DNA of 7,138 nucleotides from Ruminococcaceae bacterium UBA1244 (GTDB lineage: Bacteria; Bacillota; Clostridia; Oscillospirales; Acutalibacteraceae). The position numbers and the translations under genes are program-made. Position 1 is the first letter of the stretch. Every line of letters begins with the position of its first letter. The stretch lies in contig DBWG01000134.1 in NCBI GenBank assembly GCA_002308635.1, forward strand, positions 21,714 to 28,851, read 5' to 3'. Shown here piece by piece: positions 5,652-7,138 of this stretch. The notes under the pieces are model-generated. The model worked only from the letters and a program-made list of their open reading frames with translations, did not search any database and was not told the DNA's origin.

Positions 5652-7138
5652 ATGGGAGAACAAAAGAACACTCAGCCTCAGCAGGATATCAACAGCCTGC
5701 TCAAGGTAAGACGTGACAAGCTCAAGGAACTTCAGGAAAACGGCAGAGACCCGTTTCAGATCATGAAATATGATGTCACTCACCACAGTGCTGATGTAAA
5801 GGATAACTTCGATGAGTTAGAGGGAAAAACTGTTTCCATCGCAGGAAGAATGATGTCAAAACGCATTATGGGAAAGGCTTCCTTCTGTCATATTCAGGAT
5901 CTTAAAGGTACTATCCAGTCATACGTCGCAAGAGACAGCGTGGGCGAGGAAGAATATGCACTTTTCAAAAAAATGGATATCGGCGATATCGTCGGTCTTG
6001 AAGGTGAAGTATTCAAAACAAAGACCGGAGAAACATCCATCCATGCAAGCAGGATCACTCTGCTCTCAAAAAGTCTCCAGATACTTCCCGAAAAATATCA
6101 TGGTCTCACAAATACCGATATGCGCTACCGCCAGAGATATGTTGACCTTATTATGAACGAGGAAGTAAAAGATACCTTTGTAAAGCGTTCAAAGATAATC
6201 AGCACTATCCGCAAGTATCTTGATTCTCAGGGCTTTATGGAGGTCGAAACTCCAATGCTCGTTTCTAATGCCGGCGGCGCTACCGCAAGACCCTTTGAAA
6301 CACATTTTAATGCTCTTGATGAGGATCTCCGCCTGAGAATTTCTCTCGAACTCTATCTCAAGCGTCTCATCGTCGGCGGTCTTGAAAGAGTATATGAGAT
6401 CGGAAGAGTCTTCCGCAACGAAGGTCTTGATACAAGACACAACCCTGAATTTACTCTCATGGAGCTTTATCAGGCCTATACCGACTACCACGGCATGATG
6501 GACCTTACCGAAAATCTCTACCGTTATGTTGCAAAGGAAGTTCTCGGCACAACTACTATCGTCTATAACGGCATAGAAATGGATCTTGGCAAACCGTTTG
6601 AACGTATAACAATGGTCGATGCCGTAAAGAAATACACCGGAGTTGATTTCAATAACATCCCTACCCTCGAAGAAGCCCGCAAGGCTGCTGACGAAAAGGG
6701 CGTTGAATACGAAAAGCATCACAAGAAGGGGGATATCCTTAACCTGTTCTTTGAAACCTTCGTTGAGGAACATCTTATCCAGCCTACTTTCCTTATGGAT
6801 CACCCTGTTGAGATATCTCCCCTCACAAAGAAAAAACCGGAAAATCCGGAATATGTTGAGCGTTTCGAGTTCTTTATGAACGGTTGGGAAATGGCAAATG
6901 CCTACAGCGAGCTTAATGATCCCATCGACCAGAGAGAACGATTCAAAGCTCAGGAAGAACTTCTTGCACTCGGCGACGAAGAAGCTAACCGTACGGATGA
7001 AGATTTTCTTAATGCTCTCGAGATCGGTATGCCCCCAACAGGCGGTATCGGTTTCGGCATTGACAGAATGTGTATGCTCCTTACTGACTCCCCAGCTATC
7101 CGTGACGTTCTCCTCTTCCCGACAATGAAAAGTTTGGA
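5652..7138 (+). CDS. lysS: Lysyl-tRNA synthetase, class II, partial (3' end beyond right edge)
   Basis: LysRS charges tRNA-Lys with lysine using ATP in the cytoplasm. 495 complete codons are open to the edge, close to the full family length of about 500, so only the last few residues or a C-terminal extension is missing. The anticodon-binding OB fold starts near residue 59 (KTVSIAGRMMSKR). The catalytic core has motif 1 around 198 (VETPML, then GGATARPF), motif 2 at 254-258 (FRNEG, then RHNPEFTLMELYQAY), and motif 3 at 464-473 (GGIGFGIDRM), preceded by NGWEMANAYSELNDP. The start has GAGGG upstream (5644-5648). The EIGRVFRNEGLDTRHNPEF form is of clostridial type. It is the second gene of the greA operon. 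Confidence 0.98.
   Translation, partial: MGEQKNTQPQQDINSLLKVRRDKLKELQENGRDPFQIMKYDVTHHSADVKDNFDELEGKTVSIAGRMMSKRIMGKASFCHIQDLKGTIQSYVARDSVGEEEYALFKKMDIGDIVGLEGEVFKTKTGETSIHASRITLLSKSLQILPEKYHGLTNTDMRYRQRYVDLIMNEEVKDTFVKRSKIISTIRKYLDSQGFMEVETPMLVSNAGGATARPFETHFNALDEDLRLRISLELYLKRLIVGGLERVYEIGRVFRNEGLDTRHNPEFTLMELYQAYTDYHGMMDLTENLYRYVAKEVLGTTTIVYNGIEMDLGKPFERITMVDAVKKYTGVDFNNIPTLEEARKAADEKGVEYEKHHKKGDILNLFFETFVEEHLIQPTFLMDHPVEISPLTKKKPENPEYVERFEFFMNGWEMANAYSELNDPIDQRERFKAQEELLALGDEEANRTDEDFLNALEIGMPPTGGIGFGIDRMCMLLTDSPAIRDVLLFPTMKSL

Noticed and set aside
6189..6803. Minus-strand open frame of 204 codons within lysS
   Set aside because: lysS is intact on the plus strand here with its class II motifs; the reverse frame is a shadow.

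Overview
The window looks like part of the chromosome of a low-to-moderate GC Gram-positive bacterium of the class Clostridia, most like the Ruminococcus/Oscillospiraceae group. The grounds are consensus sigma-A promoters, strong purine-rich ribosome binding sites, the greA-lysS pair, an FMN riboswitch before ribD, and zinc-ribbon/TM surface proteins. The genus is inferred from style, not from a search.

Left part (1-1166, minus strand). The 5' 215 codons of ribD run off the left edge. Transcription starts near 1131 from a good promoter (1138-1166), passes through an FMN riboswitch (1012-1125) and an intrinsic terminator (958-993), and then crosses about 310 nt of leader before ribD starts at 647. 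That leader carries two related AT-rich foldback elements of about 133 bp (676-807 and 831-964). Their flanks and loops are conserved, but their pairing arms differ in sequence and still pair. This is the most unusual DNA-level signal in the window.

Middle part (1228-5039, plus strand). A promoter (1228-1256) drives an apparent three-gene operon ending at a strong terminator (5003-5039). It encodes a Cro/C1-like DNA-binding protein of a type common in clostridial prophages, a small secreted probable lipoprotein, and an 882-residue membrane-anchored protein. The last has a zinc ribbon, a disordered region, one transmembrane helix, TPRs, three copies of a GTW domain, an acidic heptad linker and a C-terminal domain. 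The C-terminal domain matches the body of the preceding lipoprotein, so the two secreted products are linked by a shared, to me unrecognised, domain. They may form a cell-surface system. Function is unknown.

Right part (5069-7138, plus strand). A perfect-consensus promoter (TTGACA, 17 bp, TATAAT) starts the housekeeping pair greA (transcript cleavage factor) and lysS (lysyl-tRNA synthetase). lysS continues past the right edge but has all three class II motifs.

No tRNA, rRNA, CRISPR array, transposase or origin was seen.
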